The notes below the pieces were generated by a model. That model searched no databases. It was given only the letters and a program-made list of their open reading frames with translations, and was not told the DNA's origin. A program made the position numbers and the translations under genes. This document shows, in pieces, positions 53,990 to 64,000 of a stretch of 64,000 nucleotides of DNA (position 1 is its first letter; the number at the start of each line of letters is the position of its first letter). This DNA is from Takakia lepidozioides (taxonomy: Eukaryota; Streptophyta; Takakiopsida; Takakiales; Takakiaceae): the NCBI GenBank assembly GCA_030704615.1, contig JAKLZA010000010.1:1-64000 (forward strand), written 5' to 3'.

Positions 53990-54391
53990 GTACATCTACC
54001 ATGTCCTCATTCCGGGGAAGTACCTTAGCGATGACCCTAACTTCATCTACACATGGGCGGACCCCTCAAATGATTGGAGCAAGGCGCACTTCAGAGACTG
54101 CGGGTGGTATCTTGACCTTCCAAAACAAGACACACCATTCGACGAGGTCGTGTTGAGGAACCTGAATGACAACGTCGTAGTGCTTGCAGCACGCACTGAC
54201 AAGGACATTCAAGAGAGACTCATACAAGCACTCAACGCAAAAGAGCCTGAGAGATGCAGCTAACTCCCAAACGGAAGAGGAATGCAGGGGAAGGGGAAGG
54301 GGAAGAATGCAGCTGGACGGGAACTCAAGAAACTACTACCGCCAGCCTTCTCCGACACGAAAGGAGAAGAGAACTCCGAAAACGAAGGAGC
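53990..54391 (+). pseudogene. Orphan coding fragment, unknown family, cut by family A LTR
   Basis: After a candidate splice acceptor (GTGGTTCAG, about 53981-53989) a frame opens with protein-like composition: YHVLIPGKYLSDDPNF, WADPSNDWSKAHF, CGWYLDLPKQDTPFDE, VVVLAARTDKDIQER. The frame ends at 54263 near a basic stretch that continues in another frame, and the LTR at 54392 cuts it. It may be a host exon or part of another transposon; I recognise no domain. Confidence 0.4.
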
Positions 54392-55175
54392 TGTTAGAGG
54401 ACTGTCTGGGACTTAGACACTTATACGGGATCTGTGGGGTATCCTTAATTTTTGCACAGACTAAGACCAACAGGAGCCTTAGGGGTGACAGCAGCGCACT
54501 TTAGAAGGGGGTTACACAGCCCGTCACAGTCCGACACAGCCAACACAGTCGTCATAGTCCGACACAGCCCGACACAGCCAATACAGTCGTCACAGTCCGA
54601 CACAGCCCGACACAGCCACACAGCCACACAGCCAGTCACAGCCCAACACAGTCGCACAGCCAGTCACAGCCGGTCACAGTTTCACACAGCCAATCACAGC
54701 TTGACACAGCTGTCACGACCATAGGGAACGGATAGCAGGACAGGGAACAACTGTGGGGAACAACACCTGCGAATGGAACATGTTAGTTCACGGATGACGG
54801 TTAGTGAGGGAACAACGGGTAGGAAGATAAAGCCAGGAGCAAGGACTGGAAAAAGATCAATTCTTGGATCACTTCGGGGGGGGGAATTTCGGACATCACT
54901 GGGGGAAATGAGGATAGAGCGTATCTCTGAGCAGAAAGAGGGAGAGCACGGAGTAGGAGGAGGATCTGTTGATGCTTAATTAATGCAGGCAGTAGAATTG
55001 TAATGTAGAGCAGATTAGAGACTCCATGGCTTCAGCCTGATACTTGATAGATATTAATCTAATACACACTTCATACTCACACTGTGTAGAGAGATCTGAG
55101 TGAAGCTATGGAATGAATGGATGAGTTGATGGAATCCGATAGATTGATGAAGCAAACTAATACTTACAGCAAGTT
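54392..55175 (+). repeat. Family A LTR, 3'-truncated (LTR 1)
   Basis: Starts TGTTAGAGGACTG and follows LTR 2 (55577) closely, including a decamer array at 54520-54715, until about 55175 (ACTTACAGCAAG against ACTTAATTACCAACAGTAAG), then diverges. About 175 bp of the LTR end, the primer site and nearly all of the internal region are missing. Confidence 0.87.
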
Positions 55176-55576
55176 TTAAAATATAAACTTCCAGACATGG
55201 TAGGACAACATTGTATGCCCCAGAGGATTCCACAAAAAGTTCGACAATTAAAACACCTGAGAGGCGATGAGGATTTTGATACAACTGTTTCTTCAGCGGA
55301 TTCTTTTGACATGGGAGAAGACTATGCAATTCAGATGGCAGAGAAGAAGCGACGGGGGTCTCCTATGCCTGAAAGGTTACCTCGATATCAGCCTCCAGAG
55401 GGCCTCACATATCCAGGTAGTGTTCAATCATCTCCATCAACCAGTGACAGACCTCGGGCTCGTACACACAGTCCGCCACGAAACTCTCAACGTTAGAAAG
55501 GTGCTCGCTCACAAAGGTTTGCTAATCCCAATCAGTAAACCGTGAGGACACGGCTTTTTGAGAGGGGAAGGGGTAA
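55176..55576 (+). pseudogene. Internal remnant between two LTRs: 3' ORF end and polypurine tract
   Basis: A frame at 55197-55496 (KVRQLKHLRGDEDFD, MAEKKRRGSPMPERLP, RARTHSPPRNSQR) is probably the C-terminal end of the family A 3' domain, the part missing from the minus copy. It is followed by GAGAGGGGAAGGGGTAA, a polypurine tract directly before LTR 2. Confidence 0.6.
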
Positions 55577-56510
55577 TGTTAGAGGACTGTCTGGGACTTA
55601 GACACTTATACGGGATCTGTGGGGTACCCTTAATTTTGGCACAGACTGAGACCAACAGGAGCCTTAGGGATGACAGCAGCGCACTTTAGAAGGGGGTTAC
55701 ACAGCCCGTCACAGCCCGACACAGCCAACACAGTCGTCACAGTCCGACACAGCCACACAGCCAGTCACAGCCCAACACAGTCGCACAGCCAGTCACAGCC
55801 TGACACAGCCGGTCACAGCCCATCACAGTTTCACACAGCCAGTCACAGCTTGACACAGCTGTCACGACCATAGGGAACGGATAGCAGGACATGGAACAAC
55901 TGTGGGGAACAACACCTGCGAATGGAACATGTTAGTTCACGGATGACGGTTAGTGAGGGAACAACGGGTAGGAAGATAAAGCCAGGAGCAAGGACTGGAA
56001 AAGGATCGATTCTTGGATCACTTCGGGGGGGGGGAATTTCGGACATCACTGGGGGAAATGAGGATAGAGCGTATCTCTGAGCAGAAAGAGGGATAGCACG
56101 GAGTAGGAGGAGGATCTGTTGATGCTTAATTAATGCAGGCAGTAGAATTGTAATGTAGAGCAGATTAGAGACTCCATGGCTTCAGCCTGATACTTGATAG
56201 ATATTAATCTAATACACACTTCATACTCACACTGTGTAGAGAGATCTGAGTGAAGCTATGGAATGAATGGATGAGTTGATGGAATCCGATAGATTGATGA
56301 AGCAAACTGATACTTAATTACCAACAGTAAGGTAACTAGCTAACATGAATGCGGGAAGGAAAACAAATAGGAAACACCCCCATGATACACTAACTGTAGG
56401 TCATGACTGATTGTTCTGAGCGGGTTGAGTACTTAGAGATTTCCAACTCTTCTATCTCGGAGTTTCCGCCTCGGATAGCGAAGGGATGGGTGAGTAAAAG
56501 CCGCGCGACA
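55577..56510 (+). repeat. LTR 2 of family A, plus copy (934 bp)
   Basis: TGTTAGAGG ... GCGCGACA, bounded by a polypurine tract on the left and a primer site on the right, so it acts as the 3' LTR of one unit and the 5' LTR of the next. Decamer array at 55698-55862. The end (56403-56510) contains the start of the pre-gag ORF. Confidence 0.9.
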
Positions 56511-57098
56511 TTTGGCGACCATACTGGGGAACTGGGTCATGAACAACCAGATGTGACAGGCATCTGGTGGGATCATGGTGGATGGAGAATTAAAGAATTT
56601 GATGTGAATCAAATTCCTTGTGAAACTGAGAAGGAAAGATTGTCCAAACGATTCTTCCAGAGGTTTTTGGAATTGCCAAACGGTTGTAAAGAAAACATTC
56701 TTAAGAGAGTGCATGATGCTGACCCTGAGTGGGGTCTGGAGAAAGGAGTGATAAAGATTTATCAGGTGGCCTGTAGAGGAAGAGCACGTTGGTTACCAAC
56801 ACTGGTTTATGTGATAGCATTGCTATCCATTAAGCGAGTAGAGTTTGAAGGCTGGGAGGAAAGAAAGGTGAATGTTTATACTCATATGCATGAAGAGCTT
56901 GTACTGGTAAAGAATTGGATTCCAAAGGATATTTTGTGGATCAAACTCACACCAAGAACAGCTTTCCAGACTTGTTTGCCATATGGTTATATGGTAACGG
57001 AGACTTCAAGTATAGCCAAGGGTGCATTGAAGCTTGAAAGAAACCCAGGCATATACGAGAGATATTACAGAAGAGAGTTTTGGTTATTGCCACATTAA
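56403..57098 (+). CDS. Pre-gag ORF of family A, plus copy, 231 residues
   Basis: Intact, nearly identical to the minus copy (28435-29130). It starts in LTR 2, crosses the primer site (codons TFGDHTGEL) and stops 22 bp before gag. Conserved core WGLEKGVIKIYQ, IALLSIKRVEFEGW and NWIPKDILW. No recognised domain and no membrane segment; mixed charge with several aromatic residues. Confidence 0.75.
   Translation: MTDCSERVEYLEISNSSISEFPPRIAKGWVSKSRATFGDHTGELGHEQPDVTGIWWDHGGWRIKEFDVNQIPCETEKERLSKRFFQRFLELPNGCKENILKRVHDADPEWGLEKGVIKIYQVACRGRARWLPTLVYVIALLSIKRVEFEGWEERKVNVYTHMHEELVLVKNWIPKDILWIKLTPRTAFQTCLPYGYMVTETSSIAKGALKLERNPGIYERYYRREFWLLPH
56511..56530 (+). other. Primer binding site of family A, plus copy
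   Basis: TTTGGCGACCATACTGGGGA directly after LTR 2. Identical in family A minus and family C. Confidence 0.78.
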
Positions 57099-57120
57099 AA
57101 AGAAATGAAAGACATGGGAC

Positions 57121-59082
57121 ATGAGTGATGAAAGAGAAGCTAGACGCCAGAGATATTTAGCAAAAAGAGAAAGCTATCTGAAAGCTAATTATCCATATCT
57201 TTGGGAGAGAGGAATAGACATAGGGGAATCATCTGGACCTCTCACACCATTAAGATCAGAGAGTACATCACCCATACCGGAAGAACTAGAGTTGGATGCC
57301 ACTCCTTCTGTTTCTTTGCAAGAAATATTAAGGGAATTGGTACGGGAAGAAGATCAATCACGAGGTGAAAGATCTGAGGTACATCCCAGGATAAAAGATT
57401 TGATAGAAATCTTTGATAAGAGTTGGCATGGAACACCAAAAGCAGGAACTCCAGTTTCTGAAGCGGAAGGTGAAGAAGGAGGAGAGGATGTGGCAGAGCC
57501 AACGGAGAGTTCAGACTCTCCAACACCATTGCAGTTGAGTTACATGAGTGAAGAAGAAACCCAAGGGCAGAACTTGGAGGATGAAAACAGAGAGAAGAAA
57601 TTGGAAGAGGAAGAATATGAAGAAGTAGACCCAACAGCTGAGGTTGAGACTACAACCAGGACATCCCAACCCGTTGGACCTGGATCAAGTGGAGCACTTG
57701 GATCACAGGCCAACGAAGGTGTCGGCTCAGGGGGATCAGGCGGGCTGCCTGGATCTGGCTCTGGGGGGACAGGGAGTGTGGAAAGTAGTGCAACTGAAGC
57801 TGGGAATACTGTGAATATCGTGGGGCCAGAAGCAGGGAGTGCTCAAGGGCCACCACTTGGTGGAAGATCCACCACAACAACAACAGGTCCAGAAGGACCA
57901 GCACCAGCAAGGGTGCCAGCACCTGTCAGTGGGCAGAAGGTAGGGCCAAAGATGGCGTTACAACCAACACGGGCAAAACCACCTTTTCCAATATATTCAG
58001 GAAAAGGGGATCCCGATGTACACATTAGCCAATTTGAGCACATGTGTATAGTGAACAATGAGAATGGCGATGATGCCAAGATGAGATTGTTTGCTTGTTC
58101 ACTTATAAAGAAAGCAAGTGAATGGTATGCAAGATTCCCTGATAATCATTTCCTAACCTGGAATGGCTTGAATACAACATTCCGAAATAGGTTCAGGACA
58201 AGTAAAATTGAGGATGAAGTGTATGGAAGTTTACAACAGTTAAAGCAAAAGAAGCATGAAACTGTTGAGGAGTATATGGAAAAGATGGAATTTGATGATG
58301 AAAAAGCTGGCTGCAGTACCAGCACCAGGTTTACATAAGACTTGGTTTGTGAGTGGACTAAGACCAGAGTTGCAAAAGAAAGTGGATATGTTACCCCATA
58401 ATACAGTGGAGGAGGCATTTGAAATTGCAAACAGAATTGAGCAATTGGGAATGCTCAGGAGAGAGAAAAGGGATGATGAGGACTCTGAGGATGAGTCAGA
58501 TGAAGAAGAAGAGAAAGAACTAAAAAGGAAGAGTAAGAGAAAGGAGAAGTTGAAGAGGGATAACTATGAGAAAAGATTGGAAGAAATCTTGAAGAAGTAT
58601 GCCACAGAGGCTGCAACACATTGGAGGAAGGGTGTATGGTGTGCAAAGTGCCAGAATGAAGGCCATACCACCACATAATGCCACATGAAGGAGAAACACT
58701 GTACTATCTGTAAAATGGATAACCATTCTACTGAGAATTGTTACTACAACAGAAGGACAGCTGCAAGAGAACCTAGGCAAGTAAGGGTGCATCAGGTGCA
58801 GCCCCAGCCAAGAAGAAACAATGATCAGGACCACTATGGTAGGTCTGGTGGTTATAACAATGGCATGGAAGGGAGAGGTAATTCAAGAGGAAATTACCAA
58901 GGAAATTCCAGAGGCAACTATCAGGGTAATCCAAGGGGGAATTACCAGCCCGGGACTCAGGATTACAGAAATAATCCAAGAACAGACAAAGGGCGAGGAC
59001 CCAATGGTGAAGAACTATGTTACTATTGTAATCAGCCAGGACATCGCAGGGCAGCCTGTTCATTCTGGATTAGACACCAAGT
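57121..59082 (+). pseudogene. Gag of family A, plus copy
   Basis: Frames 57121-58338, 58256-58678 and 58685-59082. Same domains as the minus copy: capsid (FPIYSGKGDPDVH, FEHMCIVNNENG), CCHC knuckles CAKCQNEGHTTT (interrupted by TAA at 58676), CTICKMDNHSTENC and an intact CYYCNQPGHRRAAC. Lesions are an extra base near 58292 (ATTTGATG against ATCGATG) and the TAA. The region after FWIRHQ is deleted up to SDMPED compared with the minus copy. Confidence 0.9.
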
Positions 59083-59091
59083 GGCAGTGAT

Positions 59092-60006
59092 ATGCCTGAA
59101 GATGATGAGGCTTGGAGAGATGAGAAGGAACTGCACAAGGAAGTGGCAGATACCATAAGGGAAATGCAGAAGAGTACTGATATTCCTGTGGCAGATTCCT
59201 CTGATTCTGATGGAGAAGAAGAAGTGAGTGAGGATGAAAGGAAGAAAAAAGATGCAGACATGCAAAGTAATGAAGAGACTTTGGCTGAAGTAATATGCCA
59301 GACCAAAGCAGAGATTACCATTGGACAGCTATTGACTGTGGCACCTTATTGTAGGCACAGGCTGTATCAAGCAATCAATCGAATTGCCCAGGAGACAGAA
59401 AACACAGACCTGAACAGCAAGGTGACCAGTTATAATGTGAAGCCGGAAGGGCGAGAAACAGTCATGGACTTTGATGATTCTATGCCAGTAATCCAATTGA
59501 GAATTGGAAGCACAGAACTAACTGATGTACTGATAGATGGAGGTTCTGGAGTAAATATCATGACAGACCAATTAAGAAAGAAGCTTGGTCTAAGTAACAT
59601 GAAACCAGCCCCATTTACAGTAACAATGGCAGATCAAAGAAGTGTACAACCATTGGGATTAATAAGAGGAGTTAAGATACAGATACAGAAGATGATCTTT
59701 ATGATCACAGTAACTGTGTTGAAGATGGATGAAGTCATGGAGGCTTACTCCTTATTATTGGGACGTCCGTGGCTGAAACAGGCCAGGGTATTCCATGACT
59801 GGAATTCTCAGTTACTAACCGTGCATAATGGGATACACGAGATACAAATTACCACAAAGAAATCTAGTAGATTACCTGCTACGAGAAGACCTCGAGGGGT
59901 CAGAGAGTATGACTGGAGAGGAGGACTGGATGAGGAGCAGGAAGCTACCCTGTTTGCTGCACACCCAGTTGGGAGCAGGTTGCAGAGATGCGGCTGGAAG
60001 GCCTAA
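59092..60006 (+). pseudogene. Acidic linker and protease of family A, plus copy
   Basis: Acidic stretch (DSSDSDGEEEVSEDERKKK), then the protease DVLIDGGSGVNIM and LLLGRPWLKQARVF. The active site is DGG rather than DTG/DSG in both copies. A base lost near 59970 (CCCAGTTGGG against CCCAGAGTGGG) shifts into a stop at 60006; RT continues in the next frame. The codon at 59677 is CAG, where the minus copy has TAG. Confidence 0.9.
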
Positions 60007-62777
60007 GTTGTTTAAGGGGTATCTGCTGTGGTGTAGTGTCAACAACACCGATTGAAGAGGAAACCAGCAGTTACCCATCACATTTCTATGAAGAAAGAGA
60101 AGGAGAAATGGAAATCCTAGAGGAACCAGCCACTGTGAGTTTACAGGATGAAGTGGTGACTGGTTGGACAATCACAGCTGATGAGCAGGTGAGGGAAGTG
60201 AATGTGGGAACTAAAGAGGAACCGAGGATGGTGAAGGTAGCTGATTTGGAGCCAGAATTCTTTGAAGAAGCTAAGAGCTTGTTCATCAAATACAGAGATG
60301 TATTTGCTTGGAGCTATGAGGATCTAAAAGGGATACCACCTGAAATCTGTCAGCATAAGATTGAACTGGAACCAGGGTCAGTACCAATCAAGCAGGCAAG
60401 GTACAGAATGAATCCCAACTACGCACAGAAGGTTGGAGAAGAGATCAAGAAGTTGGCTGAGGCTAAGTTTATATACCCAATAGAGTATACAACTTGGTTG
60501 TCACCCATTGTGATAGTTCCCAAGAAGAATGGTAAACTAAGAGTTTGTGTGAACTACAAGAAGCTGAATGCTTGTACAAAGAAAGATCATTTCCCTTTGC
60601 CATTCACAGAAGCAGTATTAGACACTGTGGCAGGCCATGAGATGTACTCATTCATGGATGGCTTCAGTGGTTATAATCAAGTGCAAGTGGCAGAAGAAGA
60701 CCAAGGAAAAACAGCTTTCATCACAGACTGGGGTGCTTATGCATACAAAGTCATGCCCTTTGGACTTTGTAATGCACCAGCGACCTTTCAGAGAGTGATA
60801 AGTGAATCTTTTCATGAGTATCTGGATGATTTCATGCAGGTGTTCTTGGATGATTTCAGTGTGTACAGCTCTAAGAATGAGCACTTGCATAAATTGGAGT
60901 TATGTCTGGCCAGATGCAGGATGAGAGGTCTGGGCCTGAATCCAGAGAAGTGTACTTTCTGTGTGAACTCAGGGGTGCTTCTGGGACACATTGTGTGTAA
61001 GAGGGGACTTCTTGTGGATCCCAGGAAGACAGAGGCCATTAAAGCCTCTCCACCACCAGTGAATGTTAAGAGTCTAAGGAGATTCCTTGGACAAACCAGC
61101 TATTACAGAAGATTTGTCAGACGGTATGCACAGATAGCAGCACCATTGAGCAAACTTCTGAAGAAAGATGCAGTGTTTGCATGGACACCTGAATGTCAAC
61201 AGGCTTTTGAGGAACTTACATTGTCAGTAACAACTACACCTGTGCTGATTAGTCCTCACTGGCAGGAAATATTTCATGTTCACTGTGATGCTTCTGGAGA
61301 AGCACTAGGAGCAGTGTTAGCCCAAAATGTAACAGGAAGGATAGATTCACCTGTGTACTATGCTAGCCGATTGATGAACAATGCCGAAAGAAATTATAGC
61401 ACAACGGAAAGAGAAGCATTGGCAATGATCTATGCAGTGAAGAAATTCAGGCATTACCTGTTGGGCAAGAAGTTTATGTTCTATGTGGATCACCAGGCTC
61501 TGATATACCTGGTAAACAAACCTCTGATAAGCGGAAGAATAGCAAGATGGTTGATAATCTTGCACGAGTTTGAGTTCGAGGTTGTTTACAAGCCTGGGAG
61601 ACTGCATCTTGTGGCGGATCACTTGTCACGGTTATCAACAGGAGAACCAGCCACAGGAGTAGATGATCAATTACCAGATGCGAGTCTATTTGCAGTGGAG
61701 GTGCAGGGAAGTGCAGATGACTGGTTAGATTGGCAGTGGCCAATCAGATACTACCTTGCTCATGGTCAGTGCCCACCAAGTTATGGAAAGGAGCAGAGAA
61801 AGAGAATTGCTATCAAGGCTCTACCTTACACTATGGTAGGGAGCAGAATGTATAAGCTAGGACCAGATGGAGTGCTGAAGCGATGCTTATACCACCATGA
61901 AGTAAATAAAGTTTTGGAGGAAGTTCATAAAGGAGTGGCAGGAGGTCATTTTGGAGAAGAGACTACCAGCAGGAAAATACTACATGCAGGTTACTGGTGG
62001 CCTACTTTGTTCAAAGATGTACACAAGTATTGTCAGAGTTGTGATGAATGTCAGAGGCTAGGACCTTTGCAGAGATCTGGGAAAATGGCTTTGCATCCTA
62101 CAATGCCTACGGAACCATTTCAGAAATGGGGACTAGACTTTGTTGGACCAATTAACCCACCAGCCAAGAATACACAGAACAGGTACATAATTACAGCCAC
62201 TGATTATACTACGAAGTGGGTGGAAGCTAAAGCTTTGAGGGACAACACAGCCAAGTCCACAGCAAGGTTTCTGTATGAGAACATACTTACACGATTTGGC
62301 TGTCCCTTGGAATTTATCAGTGATCAGGGAAGTCACTTCATTAATGAGACCATTGAATTGTTGACTAAAGAGTTCATGATTGTGCATAGGAAGAGTACAA
62401 CATATTACCCACAGGGTAATGGGCAGGCAGAGGCTACCAACAAAATACTATGTACTATCTTGGCTAAGATAGTCAATGCAAACAGAACGGATTGGGATAC
62501 AAAGCTGCTGACAGCTTTGTGGTCATACAGGACTTCATATAAAGTCACCACTAAGTATACACCATTCCAATTAGTTTATGGTATGGAAGCTTTACTTCCA
62601 GTGGAATTCCTGTTACCTACCATGAGAACGGAATGGGGAAAGAGAATGGAATTGCAAGATTCCATTAAGGTCAGGAAACATGAATTATACCATGTGGAAG
62701 AAGTACGTGCTGATGCAGCTGATAATATGACCAGAATTCAGATGAAGAGAAAGAACAGTTTGATGAAGGCAAGTTAA
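59988..62777 (+). CDS. RT, RNase H and integrase of family A, plus copy
   Basis: 929 residues open. RT: KLRVCVNYKKLN, MDGFSGYNQ, MPFGLCNAP, VFLDDFSVY. RNase H: HCDASGEALG, TTEREALAMIYA, YVDHQALIYL. Integrase: HHCC region (HKGVAGGHF, CQSCDEC), DDE core (WGLDFVGPI, FISDQGSHF, GNGQAEATNK), LVYGMEALLPVEF. The junction GPDG-VLKRC is the site occupied by MULE 1 in the minus copy. A lost A near 62753 shifts the end; the frame resumes at 62798. Confidence 0.93.
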   Translation: MRLEGLSCLRGICCGVVSTTPIEEETSSYPSHFYEEREGEMEILEEPATVSLQDEVVTGWTITADEQVREVNVGTKEEPRMVKVADLEPEFFEEAKSLFIKYRDVFAWSYEDLKGIPPEICQHKIELEPGSVPIKQARYRMNPNYAQKVGEEIKKLAEAKFIYPIEYTTWLSPIVIVPKKNGKLRVCVNYKKLNACTKKDHFPLPFTEAVLDTVAGHEMYSFMDGFSGYNQVQVAEEDQGKTAFITDWGAYAYKVMPFGLCNAPATFQRVISESFHEYLDDFMQVFLDDFSVYSSKNEHLHKLELCLARCRMRGLGLNPEKCTFCVNSGVLLGHIVCKRGLLVDPRKTEAIKASPPPVNVKSLRRFLGQTSYYRRFVRRYAQIAAPLSKLLKKDAVFAWTPECQQAFEELTLSVTTTPVLISPHWQEIFHVHCDASGEALGAVLAQNVTGRIDSPVYYASRLMNNAERNYSTTEREALAMIYAVKKFRHYLLGKKFMFYVDHQALIYLVNKPLISGRIARWLIILHEFEFEVVYKPGRLHLVADHLSRLSTGEPATGVDDQLPDASLFAVEVQGSADDWLDWQWPIRYYLAHGQCPPSYGKEQRKRIAIKALPYTMVGSRMYKLGPDGVLKRCLYHHEVNKVLEEVHKGVAGGHFGEETTSRKILHAGYWWPTLFKDVHKYCQSCDECQRLGPLQRSGKMALHPTMPTEPFQKWGLDFVGPINPPAKNTQNRYIITATDYTTKWVEAKALRDNTAKSTARFLYENILTRFGCPLEFISDQGSHFINETIELLTKEFMIVHRKSTTYYPQGNGQAEATNKILCTILAKIVNANRTDWDTKLLTALWSYRTSYKVTTKYTPFQLVYGMEALLPVEFLLPTMRTEWGKRMELQDSIKVRKHELYHVEEVRADAADNMTRIQMKRKNSLMKAS

Positions 62778-62797
62778 AGACTTTTAAGACGGGAGAT

Positions 62798-63532
62798 TTG
62801 GTTCTATGGTTGCAGAAGAAGGGAAAGATTAAAGCTTCTAAGCTTAAATCACCATGGAAAGGACCTTATGTCATACAAAAGATGTATGATAACAACACCG
62901 CCATGTTACAAACCATTAACAAAGAAATGCTGGGAAGAGTCAATGCCAATAAGTTGAAGGGGTACAGTGGTATCCATGACAAACCATTGCAGCATGATTT
63001 GCATGTTGAAACGCAAAAGCAGTCACGGGCTGCGCCAGTGTTACCAACGGAGTATGGAGCACTTGTCGCTAGGCCGAGCATATATGACCAGGGCGGGCAG
63101 AACAAGCGCGACACAGCCTATCACAGCCCATCAAGGCGCGACACAGCCTATCACAGCCCATCAAAGCGCGACACAGCCTATCACAGCCCATCAAAGCGCG
63201 ACACAGCCTATCACAGCCCATCACGGCGCGACACGACCTATCACAGCCCATCACGGTGTGACACAGCCTATCACAGCCCATCACGGTGCGATACAGCATA
63301 TCACAGCCCAGCACGAAGCAATACAGCCTATCACAACCTACCACAGCGTGTCACAGCCTATCACAGCTTACCACAGTGTATCACAGCCTATCACGGCATA
63401 CCACAGTATGACACAGCCTGTCACAGCTTAACACAGCCTACTAGGGTTACACAATCCATAGAATCAGTGACAGGTGGACGCAGGATAACTTCAGGAAATG
63501 GCCGGCGGAAGAAAGGACGGAAGCCAGTTTAG
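62798..63532 (+). CDS. Integrase C-terminus and ten-residue repeat tail, family A plus copy
   Basis: Continues integrase (LVLWLQKKGKIKASKLKSPW, MYDNNTAML, NANKLKGYSG), then ten-residue repeats RDTAYHSPSR/K encoded by 30-bp groups of CACAGCC decamers, then degenerate units, then SIESVTGGRRITSG, where the 3' domain begins. A lost G near 63505 shifts into the stop at 63532; the minus copy keeps the longer frame there. Confidence 0.82.
   Translation: MVLWLQKKGKIKASKLKSPWKGPYVIQKMYDNNTAMLQTINKEMLGRVNANKLKGYSGIHDKPLQHDLHVETQKQSRAAPVLPTEYGALVARPSIYDQGGQNKRDTAYHSPSRRDTAYHSPSKRDTAYHSPSKRDTAYHSPSRRDTTYHSPSRCDTAYHSPSRCDTAYHSPARSNTAYHNLPQRVTAYHSLPQCITAYHGIPQYDTACHSLTQPTRVTQSIESVTGGRRITSGNGRRKKGRKPV
63108..63440 (+). 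repeat. CACAGCC decamer minisatellite in pol tail, plus copy
   Basis: About eleven 30-bp blocks of GCGCGACACAGCCTATCACA then GCCCATCAAG type, becoming irregular after 63300. In frame with integrase. Confidence 0.9.
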
Positions 63533-64000
63533 AAAGGACACGTGGAAGTCAGGGCGCAACACACAGCTGAGAAGGAAGTGCAAGAACAGATGTCATCAAG
63601 AAAGAGGACAAGAATGGCCGTCAAAATACCTAATCAGCGCGTCAAATTGGATGAATGGCGGGCCCATTAATGAATACAGAAAAGGGGCAACAGAACAAAC
63701 GGCAAGTACAGAAAAGCAAATTCTTGTCACATGTGTTATCCTAGTGGACAGTCCAGCAGGGAAAGTCCACTAAAGAAAATTCTAAAATCCAGTCACAGCG
63801 GTTACAGCCAATCGAAAGCCAGAGAAGGGATCAAGAAATTGGAGGGAAATTAAGCGCAAGAGTCGGCGTCGTTCTAAACGGGCGTCTCGACGGGACAAAC
63901 CATCAATGCTATAGCTTTGAAGCTATGGAGGAACTAACAGACTATACGCTCGCAATATTACTTACGCAGTGGCATAGGGACGAAAGAACAGAGCGGATCT
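63460..64000 (+). pseudogene. Start of family A 3' domain, runs off right edge
   Basis: Matches the minus copy 14032-13490: DTWKSGRNTQLRRKCKNRC, NGGPINEY, EQTASTEKQ, then after a shift near 63720 the part with SQRLQPIES, LSARVGVVL and NHQCYSFEAMEE up to the last base. Confidence 0.75.

Larger units (their letters stand above)
55577..64000 (+). mobile_element. Ty3/gypsy family A element, plus copy, runs off right edge
   Basis: LTR 2, primer site, pre-gag ORF, Gag, protease, RT, RNase H, integrase, decamer tail and the beginning of the 3' domain, without large insertions. Five or six small lesions (frameshifts near 58300, 59975, 62755 and 63505; TAA at 58676; a deletion of roughly 190 bp near 59083) inactivate it. 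Confidence 0.9.

Overview
The window is eukaryotic and consists almost entirely of nested transposable elements; I found no convincing host gene, tRNA, rRNA or CRISPR. The mix points to a plant-lineage genome, most likely a streptophyte (charophyte) green alga such as Chara: Ty3 elements with a Tat/Ogre-like layout, a MULE-type transposase with CxxH and SWIM motifs, GT-AG introns, and a Ty3 element carrying a cytosine-5 DNA methyltransferase (DNMT), a combination reported from charophytes. The species is inference. Bases 42001-42500 are exactly 500 N, an assembly gap.

Layout. 1-1129 (-): Gag of a DNMT-type Ty3 element running off the window. 1300-3470: a satellite of 51-bp units built from a CACAGCC decamer. 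4646-12355 (+): nearly complete DNMT-type Ty3 element: Gag zinc knuckles, protease, DNMT, a UAG in a leaky context, reverse transcriptase, RNase H, integrase, PHD finger. 12356-30033 (-): Ty3 family A, split by a 7.96-kb MULE (15549-23507) with an 11-bp target duplication. 30034-34721 (+): Ty3 family B without its 5' half, interrupted by a different LTR (34722-35450). 36206: a MULE-type terminus. 36435-42000 (-): a second, decayed DNMT-type element ending in the gap. 43049-48772 (+): a second MULE (palindrome array plus transposase). 48773-51580 (-): 5' half of Ty3 family C. 51785-52270: a hairpin array. 53937-54391: an orphan coding fragment. 54392-64000 (+): a partial LTR, a short internal piece and a near-complete second copy of family A.

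How the parts fit. The DNMT family encodes a DNA methylation writer and a probable chromatin reader (PHD) in one element. Both copies that can be read separate Gag-protease-DNMT from RT-integrase by UAG-CAA-CCA, which fits the UAG-CAR-YYA readthrough consensus, suggesting that DNMT is made in excess over polymerase. Families A and C share an ORF before gag; A and B share a domain after integrase. Family A also carries CACAGCC decamers in its LTR and, translated in frame, after integrase.

The most unusual structure is upstream of both MULE transposases: long arrays of short palindromes centred on GGCGCC. The two arrays differ in flanking sequence, yet in both the centres recur every 53 bp (about five helical turns) over many consecutive units. 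In the first MULE the array is itself arranged as a large inverted repeat, and a further segment has 93-96-bp spacing (about nine turns).
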